Shown: positions 1-5,601, counted from the stretch's first letter. The stretch is DNA of 5,656 nt from Bacilli bacterium (GCA_028691905.1 JAQUYJ010000065.1:1-5656); one strand, 5' to 3'. Made by a program: numbers and translations. Notes: generated by a model not told the origin, from the sequence alone.

Positions 1-693
1 CTTCAGGAATCGCTTGATGGGTATGCATCTGTTATTGCCTTGAATTTTCACAGTGCTTTCCTGTTCTATCCGTTTCATGACCCACATGGAGCAACGAAAG
101 CGGGAATTGCCACTTTTTCCAAATATCAGTTATTGGAGGCCACCAGATACAAACTTCCCATTGATGAAAGTTTTCCCAATAAGTTTTTTGATTTGGACCG
201 ATGCATTATGCTGCATCGAATTGAAGTGGAAAATGGGAAAGAACTTGTTTTAATCAATGTTCATTTATCAGCATATGATGAAGGAGGATTAATCCGGGCC
301 CAACAACTGGAAACATTAAGCCTTTTACTGGAGAGTGAATATCAAAAAGGAAATTACATCATTGTTGGTGGTGATTTCAATCATGATATTGCTGCCAGTC
401 TGAATAGCTTTCCAACTGAACAGGAAGTACCGGAATGGGTGTATGTTTTGGAAGAAAGTCAATTACCGGAAGGATTTACCTTTGCAACATCCAATGCTCA
501 TCCAACCTGCAGAAGTACAGATATTCCCTATGAAGAAGGTGTCAACTATACTGTTGTGATAGATGGGTTCATCATGTCGGATAATATATTGAATGTGAAA
601 GTGGAAAATATAGTTTCTATTCTCAGCCAGGATGTGAGTTTTAAATATTCCGATCACAATGCTGTCTATTTTGAATTTCAGTTAATCGGATAA
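1..693 (+). CDS. Endonuclease/exonuclease/phosphatase (EEP) family protein, 5'-truncated
   Basis: The frame is open from base 1, so the gene begins upstream of the window. The TTG at position 40 is an internal leucine codon, not a start. About 230 C-terminal residues are visible. EEP-family signatures are present: NVHLSAYD (metal-dependent phosphodiesterase strand), GGDFNHD at 367-387 (active-site Asp and Asn), VIDGFI (an ID pair before the last strands) and SDHNAV at 649-666 (catalytic Asp-His near the C-terminus). The upstream motifs with the metal-binding Asn and Glu are off the window. The fold hydrolyses phosphodiester or phosphomonoester bonds in nucleic acids, lipids or sugar phosphates; the substrate cannot be told here. 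Family members of this type are often longer and some carry an N-terminal membrane or signal segment, which cannot be checked. The gene ends convergently with the adenosyltransferase gene, sharing a terminator. Family call firm, substrate unknown. Confidence 0.9.
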   Translation, partial: LQESLDGYASVIALNFHSAFLFYPFHDPHGATKAGIATFSKYQLLEATRYKLPIDESFPNKFFDLDRCIMLHRIEVENGKELVLINVHLSAYDEGGLIRAQQLETLSLLLESEYQKGNYIIVGGDFNHDIAASLNSFPTEQEVPEWVYVLEESQLPEGFTFATSNAHPTCRSTDIPYEEGVNYTVVIDGFIMSDNILNVKVENIVSILSQDVSFKYSDHNAVYFEFQLIG

Positions 694-697
694 AAAG

Positions 698-726
698 AAA
701 AGATACTTCAAATTGAAGTATCTTTT
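698..726. terminator. Bidirectional intrinsic terminator between convergent genes
   Basis: A perfect 12-bp stem, AAAAGATACTTC (698-709) with GAAGTATCTTTT (715-726), closes a 5-nt AAATT loop. T-runs follow on the plus strand (723-727), and the A-run at 692-700 supplies U residues for minus-strand transcripts. It lies 4 bp after the stop of the plus-strand gene and contains the minus-strand gene's stop codon (708-710), so it can end both transcripts. Confidence 0.85.
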
Positions 727-1208
727 TCATCTACAAACCTTCCCAGTAAAAACAGTAAATCGGAAAGTCGATTCATATAAATCAAAACAGGGGGATGAAC
801 CAAGTGGTGAATAGCGTATTCTACAATAACCCGCTCTGTTCTTCTGGCTACACTGCGGGCAAGATGAATCTGTGCGGCAGGAAGTGTCTTTCCGGGAAGA
901 ATGAATTCTTTTAATGGGGAAAGTATTTGCTCATAGGTATCTATTTGCTGTTCTAAATTAGTAATCCATTCTTGGGGTACTTGCTCAGTCTCGCTTGTTA
1001 TATCATAACCAACCAAAAATAGATTTTCTACTATACTTTTCAATATTGTTTTGATATTCGAATTATAATTGGAAGAGTAAGCAACCATTAATTGGGATTG
1101 CAATTCATCTAAGTGTCCTTCTATATTGATAAGAGGGTCATTTTTATAAACTCTTTTTTTGATTGTTGAAGTCATTAACCGGTCACCGGTTTTTGTTGTA
1201 ATTTTCAT
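708..1208 (-). CDS. PduO-type ATP:cob(I)alamin adenosyltransferase-like protein
   Basis: The 166-residue product matches the PduO/MMAB family, which transfers adenosyl from ATP to cob(I)alamin to make coenzyme B12 in the cytosol, usually as a trimer. Visible marks: N-terminal TKTGD (residues 5-9), YKNDP (21-25), GHLDEL (31-36), FILPG (102-106), HLARSVARRTER (115-126) and MNRLSDLLF (145-153). By my recollection of the Lactobacillus reuteri PduO sequence, D34, F102, R118 and R122 fall at its D35, F112, R128 and R132, so the corrinoid-side residues are kept. The N-terminal ATP-binding loop is unusual: the glycines after TGD are replaced (TGDRLMTSTIKKR) and one residue appears deleted. The protein is slightly shorter than typical members. 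It may be a working enzyme, a divergent subgroup or a corrinoid-binding relative. The start is fixed by GGAGG 7 bp upstream of ATG. No cobalamin genes are adjacent. Confidence 0.85.
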   Translation of the reverse strand: MKITTKTGDRLMTSTIKKRVYKNDPLINIEGHLDELQSQLMVAYSSNYNSNIKTILKSIVENLFLVGYDITSETEQVPQEWITNLEQQIDTYEQILSPLKEFILPGKTLPAAQIHLARSVARRTERVIVEYAIHHLVHPPVLIYMNRLSDLLFLLGRFVDEKDTSI

Positions 1209-1215
1209 TTTTTAA

Positions 1216-1220
1216 CCTCC
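1216..1220 (-). promoter_or_regulatory. Ribosome binding site of adenosyltransferase-like gene
   Basis: GGAGG on the minus strand, 7 nt upstream of the ATG at 1208-1206. It supports this start over the internal Met at residue 12. Confidence 0.85.
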
Positions 1221-1230
1221 ATTTGTATTC

Positions 1231-1259
1231 ATTATACTTTTTTTGGAAAATAAAGTCAA
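1231..1259 (-). promoter_or_regulatory. Sigma-A type promoter for adenosyltransferase-like gene
   Basis: On the minus strand, TTGACT (1259-1254) and a perfect TATAAT (1236-1231) are separated by exactly 17 bp. The predicted transcript starts near 1224, leaving a leader of about 15 nt with room for the ribosome site only. There is no space for a cobalamin riboswitch. Confidence 0.85.
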
Positions 1260-1281
1260 ATAAAACCCAAGTGAAAAAATC

Positions 1282-1310
1282 TGGCAGGAAAAAGATTTAT
1301 ATGGTATAAT
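1282..1310 (+). promoter_or_regulatory. Extended -10 promoter for exoA/tRNA-Ser
   Basis: TATAAT at 1305-1310 is preceded by TGG (1302-1304), an extended -10 element. A weak -35, TGGCAG (1282-1287), sits 17 bp upstream. It lies back-to-back with the minus-strand promoter of the divergent gene, with no overlap. Confidence 0.75.
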
Positions 1311-1325
1311 AAAAGAAATATTATT

Positions 1326-1331
1326 GAGGTG
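1326..1331 (+). promoter_or_regulatory. Ribosome binding site of exoA
   Basis: GAGGTG lies 4 nt (6 nt from the last G of the GAGG core) upstream of the ATG at 1336, supporting that start. Confidence 0.8.
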
Positions 1332-1335
1332 AAAA

Positions 1336-2082
1336 ATGAAATTTGTATCTTGGAATGTGAATGGGTTAAGGGCTTGTATGAAAAAAGGATTTTCTTCTTT
1401 CTTTGAGGAAATGAATGCTGATATTTTTTCAGTTCAGGAAACCAAAATGCAGGAAGATCAAAAAGATTTTACATTCCACGGATATTATGAATATTGGAAC
1501 AGTGCTGATAAAAAAGGATATTCAGGAACGCTCATCTATACCAAGCAAAAGCCATTACAGGTACGGTATGGCATTGATGGAAAGTATAATGATGAAGGAA
1601 GATTGATTACCTTAGAATTTGAAAACTTTTATTATATTACAGTATATGTACCCAATTCACAGCGTGAATTGACTAGGCTAGCTTATCGTATGGAATTTGA
1701 GGATGATTTCAGAGCCTATCTAATACGGTTGGATCAACATAAACCTGTTATTGTATGTGGTGATTTAAATGTGGCGCATCAGGAAATTGATTTAAAAAAC
1801 CCCAAAGAAAACGAAAGGAATGCAGGATTCACAATTGAAGAAAGGACGAAATTTCAATTATTGCTGGATAGTGGTTTTGTTGATACTTTTCGTTTCTTGA
1901 ATCCGAACAAAGTCCAATATTCTTGGTGGAGTTATATGTTTCAGGCACGCATGAAAGACATTGGGTGGCGTATAGATTATTATGTTATTTCGAGAAGGTT
2001 ATCAGACCAAATTAAAAACAGTATAATTTATTCTGAAATTATGGGCAGTGATCATTGTCCTGTTTCAATAGAAATTTTTTAG
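1336..2082 (+). CDS. exoA: Exodeoxyribonuclease III / AP endonuclease (ExoA, Xth family)
   Basis: The 248-residue product is a full-length ExoA/XthA-type enzyme of base excision repair. It cuts DNA 5' of abasic sites and has 3'-phosphodiesterase and 3'-5' exonuclease activity, with Mg2+, in the cytosol. The conserved active-site set is complete: WNVNG with N7, QETK with E35, VYVPN with Y104, GDLNVAH with D143 and N145, GWRIDY with W211 and D214, and SDHCPV with D239 and H240. The length is close to Bacillus subtilis ExoA. The gene has its own promoter (TATAAT 1305-1310) and ribosome site and is divergent from the adenosyltransferase-like gene. Its stop codon is only 6 bp before a tRNA-Ser gene with no terminator between, so the two are probably one transcript from which the tRNA is cut. 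xth/xthA is the alternative symbol. Confidence 0.96.
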   Translation: MKFVSWNVNGLRACMKKGFSSFFEEMNADIFSVQETKMQEDQKDFTFHGYYEYWNSADKKGYSGTLIYTKQKPLQVRYGIDGKYNDEGRLITLEFENFYYITVYVPNSQRELTRLAYRMEFEDDFRAYLIRLDQHKPVIVCGDLNVAHQEIDLKNPKENERNAGFTIEERTKFQLLLDSGFVDTFRFLNPNKVQYSWWSYMFQARMKDIGWRIDYYVISRRLSDQIKNSIIYSEIMGSDHCPVSIEIF

Positions 2083-2088
2083 TATTAT

Positions 2089-2178
2089 GGAGGAGTACCC
2101 AAGAGGCTGAAGGGGCTTGTTTCGAAAGCTAGTAGATCGCAAAACGATGCAGGGGTTCAAATCCCCTCTCCTCCGCCA
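2089..2178 (+). tRNA. tRNA-Ser (anticodon CGA)
   Basis: A class II tRNA folds by eye: acceptor GGAGGAG (2089-2095) with CTCCTCC (2168-2174); D stem CCC/GGG (2098-2100, 2112-2114) with loop GGCTGAA; anticodon loop TTCGAAA (2121-2127) with anticodon CGA (2123-2125); long variable arm ATCG/CGAT (2136-2139, 2145-2148), the serine hallmark; T stem AGGGG/CCCCT around TTCAAAT (2156-2162). Discriminator G2175 and an encoded CCA (2176-2178) follow. It reads UCG codons. The anticodon stem is weak: positions 2118 and 2130 form a T-T mismatch and 2120-2128 a T-G pair. The acceptor resembles a Shine-Dalgarno sequence but is not one. Confidence 0.95.
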
Positions 2179-2191
2179 TTAAGAAAGCATT

Positions 2192-2225
2192 AGTCTGATA
2201 CGTGATGAAGTATTGGGCTTTTTTT
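2192..2225 (+). terminator. Intrinsic terminator after exoA-tRNA-Ser
   Basis: AGTCTGATAC (2192-2201) pairs with GTATTGGGCT (2210-2219) as a 10-bp stem with three G-T pairs, around an 8-nt loop and followed by six T residues. It begins 14 bp after the tRNA CCA end and closes the exoA-tRNA unit. Confidence 0.75.
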
Positions 2226-2333
2226 ATTAATTTTCGTCAAAAACAGTTAAAAAACAACAAAAAATCAACGAGAAAGATATTTCATAATCAATTTTTGTGA
2301 TTTTAAGATAAATTAACCAAAATAGTTTTTACG

Positions 2334-2383
2334 ATTTAACGATTACATAACAATTTAACGTTTAGAGAACAATTTAACGATTA
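2334..2383 (+). repeat. Three-unit 19-bp direct-repeat array (ATTTAACGATTA core)
   Basis: Cores start at 2334 (ATTTAACGATTA), 2353 (ATTTAACGTTTA) and 2372 (ATTTAACGATTA), exactly 19 bp apart, with 7-bp spacers CATAACA and GAGAACA. A partial ACGATT lies just before (2331-2336). The same core recurs seven times at 5397-5519 in the same orientation. The unit length and spacing suit an iteron or a multi-site operator; the 7-bp spacers are far too short for CRISPR. The array ends 69 bp before the -10 box at 2453. Confidence 0.85.
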
Positions 2384-2393
2384 CCATAGAAGT

Positions 2394-2399
2394 TATAAT
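2394..2399 (+). promoter_or_regulatory. Possible distal -10 box next to repeat array
   Basis: TATAAT with no good -35; the last repeat unit (2372-2383) would occupy the -35 region. If used, a protein bound to the repeats would directly block or contact polymerase. The proximal box at 2453 is an equally plausible helicase promoter element. Confidence 0.3.
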
Positions 2400-2428
2400 T
2401 GCAGGAGAATCTTTACTTTTTATAAATG

Positions 2429-2458
2429 TTCGAAATATCCTTAGAAATACGATATAAT
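2429..2458 (+). promoter_or_regulatory. Candidate promoter of the helicase gene
   Basis: A perfect TATAAT (2453-2458) with a weak -35, TTCGAA (2429-2434), 18 bp upstream. Transcription would begin near 2465, downstream of the ATG at 2426 and upstream of the ATG at 2486, which favours the latter as translation start. Confidence 0.55.
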
Positions 2459-2472
2459 ATAACAAATGGATT

Positions 2473-2477
2473 GAGAG
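2473..2477 (+). promoter_or_regulatory. Ribosome binding site deciding the helicase start
   Basis: GAGAG (2473-2477), a modest Shine-Dalgarno match, is 8 nt before the ATG at 2486. The better AGGAGA at 2403-2408 is 17 nt from the in-frame ATG at 2426, too far for normal use. Confidence 0.5.
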
Positions 2478-2485
2478 TGATAATA

Positions 2486-5143
2486 ATGGTTAAAAATTTA
2501 ATAGAGTTAAAATTTAAAGGTTCGTTTAGAAGTTATCAGCAAAAAATATTAAATAATGCTGATAAATTTTTAGATGACGGAAAAATCAATATTGTTGCTG
2601 CACCAGGTAGTGGCAAAACAATTCTTGGGCTTGAGTTAGTTAGAAGATTAAATCAAAATACTTTAATATTGTCACCTACAACAACAATTAGAAATCAATG
2701 GGGAGATCGATTTTCTGATTGGTTTTTAGAAACAGAAAAACAAGAAGGTTATATATCCTACTCATTAAAAGAAATTAAAAGCATTAACTCAATAACTTAT
2801 CAAGCACTTCACGCTGCTATGATTCATATTACATATGAAGAAGACGGAGAAATTAACGATTATACAAACGTAGATTTATTTCAAATTATAAAAAATTATG
2901 ATATAAAAACTATATGCTTAGATGAGGCGCACCATCTTAAAAACGAATGGCAAAAGTCTTTGGAAAAATTTTTGTCCATAATAAGTGATACTGTTAAAAT
3001 TATTTCTTTAACAGCAACACCACCTTATGATTCATCAGCTTCAGAGTGGAATAGATATATTAATGTTAGTGGAGAAATTGATGATGAAATTTTCGTGCCT
3101 GAACTTGTAAAAGACAAGGTTCTTGCGCCGCATCAAGACTATATCTATTTTAATTATCCAACTAAAGAAGAAGTAAAAATTCTAAATGACTATAAAAAAC
3201 AAGTTGTCTTAGCAGTGGAACAAATTTCAAAACTAAACTCATTTGAGTTTTTTGCAAAAAGACTGTGTGAAAAAAAATTTGTAGAAGAGGATTATTTGTT
3301 AAAAAACGTTAGCGAATTTGTTTCGTTATACGTGCTTATTAAAAATTGTGGATATCCATATAATAAACATCATATTAGAATAATTGCTGGCAGAAATAAT
3401 TTACCAAGATTTAATTTAACTAGAGCTGAGGAAGCGATACAGTTTATGTTAAGCACAGAATTAACAACTGTTGAATTTAAAAAAGAACTAAATGTTATTT
3501 TGCGTGAACATGGATTAATTAATAGAAAAAGGGTAAATTTCACTGAAAGTGATCAACTAAAACGTACTCTAATGGCATCTTTAGGTAAGTTAAAAAGTAT
3601 AAAAGATATATCGCAAAGCGAATATAAAAGTTTAGGAAGTGATTTAAGACAATTAATTTTAACAGATTATATTGATCGTGAATCTATTAATTTAATAAAC
3701 ACCAATTTCGCTTTTAAATCAATTAGTGTTATTAGTATTTTTGAAGAAATGAGAAGAAGTAATATTACCAATAACATTGCGATATTATCGGGCACACTAG
3801 TTATTGTTAATGAAAATATATTGAAAGAGTTAGATTTATTAGCTTCTAATCAAAATGTAAAATATACACAAAAAAAGGTTAATAATACTAACTTTTATCA
3901 TATTATTTTTAATTCTAATAATAAATTGAAGGTTCAAATTATTGGGGAATTGTTTGAAAAAGGATTAATAAATATTTTGATAGGCACAAAAGCTTTGCTT
4001 GGCGAAGGATGGGATTCACCTACAATTAATACTTTGATAATGGCAAGTTTTGTCGGAAGTTTTGTTTCTTCCAATCAGATGCGTGGTAGAGCAATTAGAG
4101 TGGATAAAAACAATTTGAATAAATCAGCAAATATTTGGCATCTTGTCACCATAGAGCCAGACTATATTTTTGAAAAAAATTCTCTAAATAAAAATTTAAT
4201 GAAACTAATCAAAAACGATGAAACATTTATATCAAATGATTTCAATACACTTACCAGAAGATTTAATGCGTTTGTTGGCCCTAATTATAGAGAAGATGTA
4301 ATTGAAAATGGTATAGATAGAATAACTATTATTGAACCACCGTATAACGTAGAAAAATTTAATCAGATAAATAAAACAATGATCGAGAATTCCAACAAGC
4401 GAAACGAACTAATGATTAAATGGGAAAACAGTTTAGAAAAATCTACTGAATTACATGTTCTAAGCAGAGTTGAAAAAACTAAAGCTGTTCGACCTTTTAC
4501 TTTTGTTAATATTAGCACTATCATCTTATTTTCTGTAATTGAGTCTGTTTTTCTCCAAACACTAGTAAGAAGTGCACAATATGATTTTGAATTACCAATA
4601 TTAATAACTATATGGATTGCTTTTGGTATTGTTGGATATTTCTTTATTAAATTTTTGAGAAGATTAATCATTTTATTTTCACCACGAAAAACCATTTTTA
4701 AACTATCAAATGCAATTTTATTAACTTTAAAAAATATGGATGTTATAAAATCAAATTCATCGATTGACATTAAAACTGATGAAACCGGACAAATATTAAC
4801 TATTGTTTTACTAAATGCATCACTTAATGAGCAAAACATCTTTAACAAAGCTATATCTGAATTATTGTCACCGATTGATAATCCACGTTATATTATTATA
4901 AAAAAAACTTTTAATGCTTATGAATATAAAACATCATATTCTTGTCCAGAAATAATTGGTAAAGATGAAAAATATGCAAACACCTTAAAAAAATATTTAA
5001 CAAGTACAATTGGAAAACTAGAAATGATTTACACAAGATATGAAAAAGGTAGAAAAATTTTATTAAGGTCTAGAAAAAGATCATCAGTTAATCGGAATGC
5101 AAAATACACTGGACAATATAAAAAAAGCAATAGGTGGAATTAA
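2486..5143 (+). CDS. Membrane-anchored superfamily 2 DEAH helicase, function unknown
   Basis: The predicted product has 885 residues from ATG 2486; the in-frame ATG at 2426 would give 905, but a TATAAT box and the better-spaced ribosome site lie between them. Visible helicase motifs: FRSYQQ (residues 14-19), Walker A APGSGKT (39-45), LSPTTTIRNQW (62-72), DEAH (146-149), TAT (176-178), then after a large, mainly helical-looking insertion (about 185-425) motif V GEGWDSP (506-512) and motif VI QMRGRAIR (531-538). The ATPase core looks intact, so it should be an ATP-driven nucleic-acid translocase. Two hydrophobic segments (about 672-694 and 705-724), with basic residues on both outer sides, suggest a membrane hairpin with both soluble parts in the cytoplasm. 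A 160-residue C-terminal domain follows, ending in IYTRYEKGRKILLRSRKRS and a basic tail. No nuclease or methylase motif is seen. Sampled lines are about 20-33% GC against about 32-52% in the genes to the left, suggesting transfer. An anti-phage role is inference. Confidence 0.88.
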   Translation: MVKNLIELKFKGSFRSYQQKILNNADKFLDDGKINIVAAPGSGKTILGLELVRRLNQNTLILSPTTTIRNQWGDRFSDWFLETEKQEGYISYSLKEIKSINSITYQALHAAMIHITYEEDGEINDYTNVDLFQIIKNYDIKTICLDEAHHLKNEWQKSLEKFLSIISDTVKIISLTATPPYDSSASEWNRYINVSGEIDDEIFVPELVKDKVLAPHQDYIYFNYPTKEEVKILNDYKKQVVLAVEQISKLNSFEFFAKRLCEKKFVEEDYLLKNVSEFVSLYVLIKNCGYPYNKHHIRIIAGRNNLPRFNLTRAEEAIQFMLSTELTTVEFKKELNVILREHGLINRKRVNFTESDQLKRTLMASLGKLKSIKDISQSEYKSLGSDLRQLILTDYIDRESINLINTNFAFKSISVISIFEEMRRSNITNNIAILSGTLVIVNENILKELDLLASNQNVKYTQKKVNNTNFYHIIFNSNNKLKVQIIGELFEKGLINILIGTKALLGEGWDSPTINTLIMASFVGSFVSSNQMRGRAIRVDKNNLNKSANIWHLVTIEPDYIFEKNSLNKNLMKLIKNDETFISNDFNTLTRRFNAFVGPNYREDVIENGIDRITIIEPPYNVEKFNQINKTMIENSNKRNELMIKWENSLEKSTELHVLSRVEKTKAVRPFTFVNISTIILFSVIESVFLQTLVRSAQYDFELPILITIWIAFGIVGYFFIKFLRRLIILFSPRKTIFKLSNAILLTLKNMDVIKSNSSIDIKTDETGQILTIVLLNASLNEQNIFNKAISELLSPIDNPRYIIIKKTFNAYEYKTSYSCPEIIGKDEKYANTLKKYLTSTIGKLEMIYTRYEKGRKILLRSRKRSSVNRNAKYTGQYKKSNRWN

Positions 5144-5170
5144 AAGAACCTTGTTAAGACATCGATTTTA

Positions 5171-5217
5171 GGGGTGCGTAAAATTCTTAAAGGGTGCGTA
5201 AATTTTAGTAGGGGTGC
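5171..5217. repeat. Three GGGTGCG repeats at exact 20-bp period
   Basis: GGGGTGCGTA (5171-5180), AGGGTGCGTA (5191-5200) and GGGGTGCGCT (5211-5220) begin exactly 20 bp apart, separated by AT-rich 10-mers, starting 28 bp after the helicase stop. On the minus strand the unit reads ACGCACCC(C)T...ATTTT. This resembles the ACGATTACCCTACTATTT pattern of the 19-bp arrays, as if a related repeat in opposite orientation. The near two-turn helical spacing suits repeated protein binding on one DNA face. Confidence 0.8.
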
Positions 5218-5222
5218 GCTGG

Positions 5223-5272
5223 TGTATCAAAATAGGTCTCCCAACACATATTAAAAGCATAGGTTTGATACA
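5223..5272 (+). repeat. Inverted repeat competing with the terminator stem
   Basis: TGTATCAAA (5223-5231) is perfectly complementary to TTTGATACA (5264-5272). The second arm overlaps the left arm of the terminator (5262-5270), so in RNA the two stems are mutually exclusive. This is the geometry of an antiterminator/terminator switch, although no riboswitch or T-box consensus is recognised and chance is possible. Confidence 0.45.
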
Positions 5273-5311
5273 AATAAAAACAAGAGTTTTTGTTGATATC
5301 AGGCCTTTTTT
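5262..5311 (+). terminator. Intrinsic terminator downstream of helicase
   Basis: GGTTTGATA (5262-5270) pairs with TATCAGGCC (5297-5305), a 9-bp stem with two G-T pairs, extended by an inner AAAAAC/GTTTTT stem around AAGA and followed by six T residues. It lies about 120 bp after the helicase stop. Its left side (AAGCATAGGTTTGATAC, 5257-5271 region) resembles that of the tRNA-Ser terminator (AAGCATTAGTCTGATAC), with 14 of 17 bases the same. Confidence 0.75.
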
Positions 5312-5353
5312 ATTGCAAAAAGACGATAATTAGCCTATTTATTCATATATTAT

Positions 5354-5395
5354 AGTCCTATAGAGGTTTGTTTATTAACTTATGTAGGTCTTTTT
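5354..5395 (+). terminator. Possible second, weaker terminator
   Basis: AGTCCTATA (5354-5362) can pair with TATGTAGGTCT (ending 5391) with one T-T mismatch and one T-G pair around a loop of about 20 nt, followed by TTTTTATTTT. The long loop makes this weak, and it may only insulate the repeat array from upstream transcription. Confidence 0.35.
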
Positions 5396-5396
5396 A

Positions 5397-5519
5397 TTTT
5401 AACGATTAACTATTTAACGATTAGGCTACTATTTAACGATTACCCTACTATTTAACGATTAGGCTACTTTTTAACGATTACCCCATAAAATGAACGATTA
5501 TCCTACAATTTAACGATTT
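5397..5519 (+). repeat. Seven-unit 19-bp direct-repeat array (iteron-like)
   Basis: Units start at 5397, 5412, 5431, 5450, 5469, 5489 and 5508, giving steps of 15, 19, 19, 19, 20 and 19 bp. The core is ATTTAACGATTA, exact at 5412, 5431 and 5450, with T in the first place at 5397 and 5469, AATGAACGATTA at 5489 and a final T at 5508. Spacers are mostly 7-bp GGCTACT or CCCTACT, with GG and CC alternating over units two to four. The whole array has one orientation, matches the upstream array and ends 76 bp before the next gene's -10 box. It could bind a replication initiator (iterons) or a regulator. Confidence 0.92.
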
Positions 5520-5572
5520 GAGAAAGCAGAGATAATTAAAGTACTTATTCCTTATTTTAAGTCGGTAAAATA

Positions 5573-5601
5573 TTGTATTTATTTTTATAATGTGATATAA
5601 T
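5573..5601 (+). promoter_or_regulatory. Promoter of the gene starting at 5635
   Basis: TATAAT (5596-5601) is preceded by TGA (5593-5595), an extended -10. A weak -35, TTGTAT (5573-5578), is 17 bp upstream. A second TATAAT lies at 5586-5591 without a usable -35. Confidence 0.65.

Larger units (their letters stand above)
2226..2485. other. Non-coding AT-rich region upstream of helicase gene
   Basis: About 260 bp with no convincing gene. It starts with an A-rich stretch in which I see only a short AATCA/TGATT inverted repeat near 2286-2302. It then holds a three-unit 19-bp repeat array, two candidate -10 boxes and the helicase leader. No tRNA-end duplication identical to the tRNA-Ser 3' end is visible here. 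Confidence 0.6.

Noticed and set aside
53..253. 66-codon plus-strand frame in another phase
   Set aside because: Overlaps the EEP coding region, which has clear family motifs; no ribosome site.
463..657. 64-codon minus-strand frame inside the EEP gene
   Set aside because: It overlaps the conserved C-terminal motifs of the EEP protein and has no initiation signals or family resemblance.
1415..1606. 63-codon plus-strand frame inside exoA
   Set aside because: Overlaps the well-conserved exoA frame out of phase; no independent evidence.
2426..2485. Twenty-residue N-terminal extension of the helicase from ATG 2426
   Set aside because: A perfect TATAAT lies inside it, its nearest ribosome site is 17 nt away, and the helicase domain begins after the Met encoded at 2486.
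4363..4848. 161-codon open frame on the minus strand
   Set aside because: It lies wholly inside the helicase gene opposite the membrane segments, has no ribosome site or recognisable domain, and is expected by chance in AT-rich coding DNA.
5185..5205. T-box leader suggested by AGGGTG
   Set aside because: The following bases do not match the T-box consensus (AGGGTGGnACC), the motif is repeated three times at 20-bp period, and no aminoacyl-tRNA or amino-acid gene follows.
5397..5519. CRISPR array
   Set aside because: The conserved unit is 12 bp with near-identical 7-bp spacers; CRISPR repeats and unique spacers are several times longer, and no cas gene is visible.
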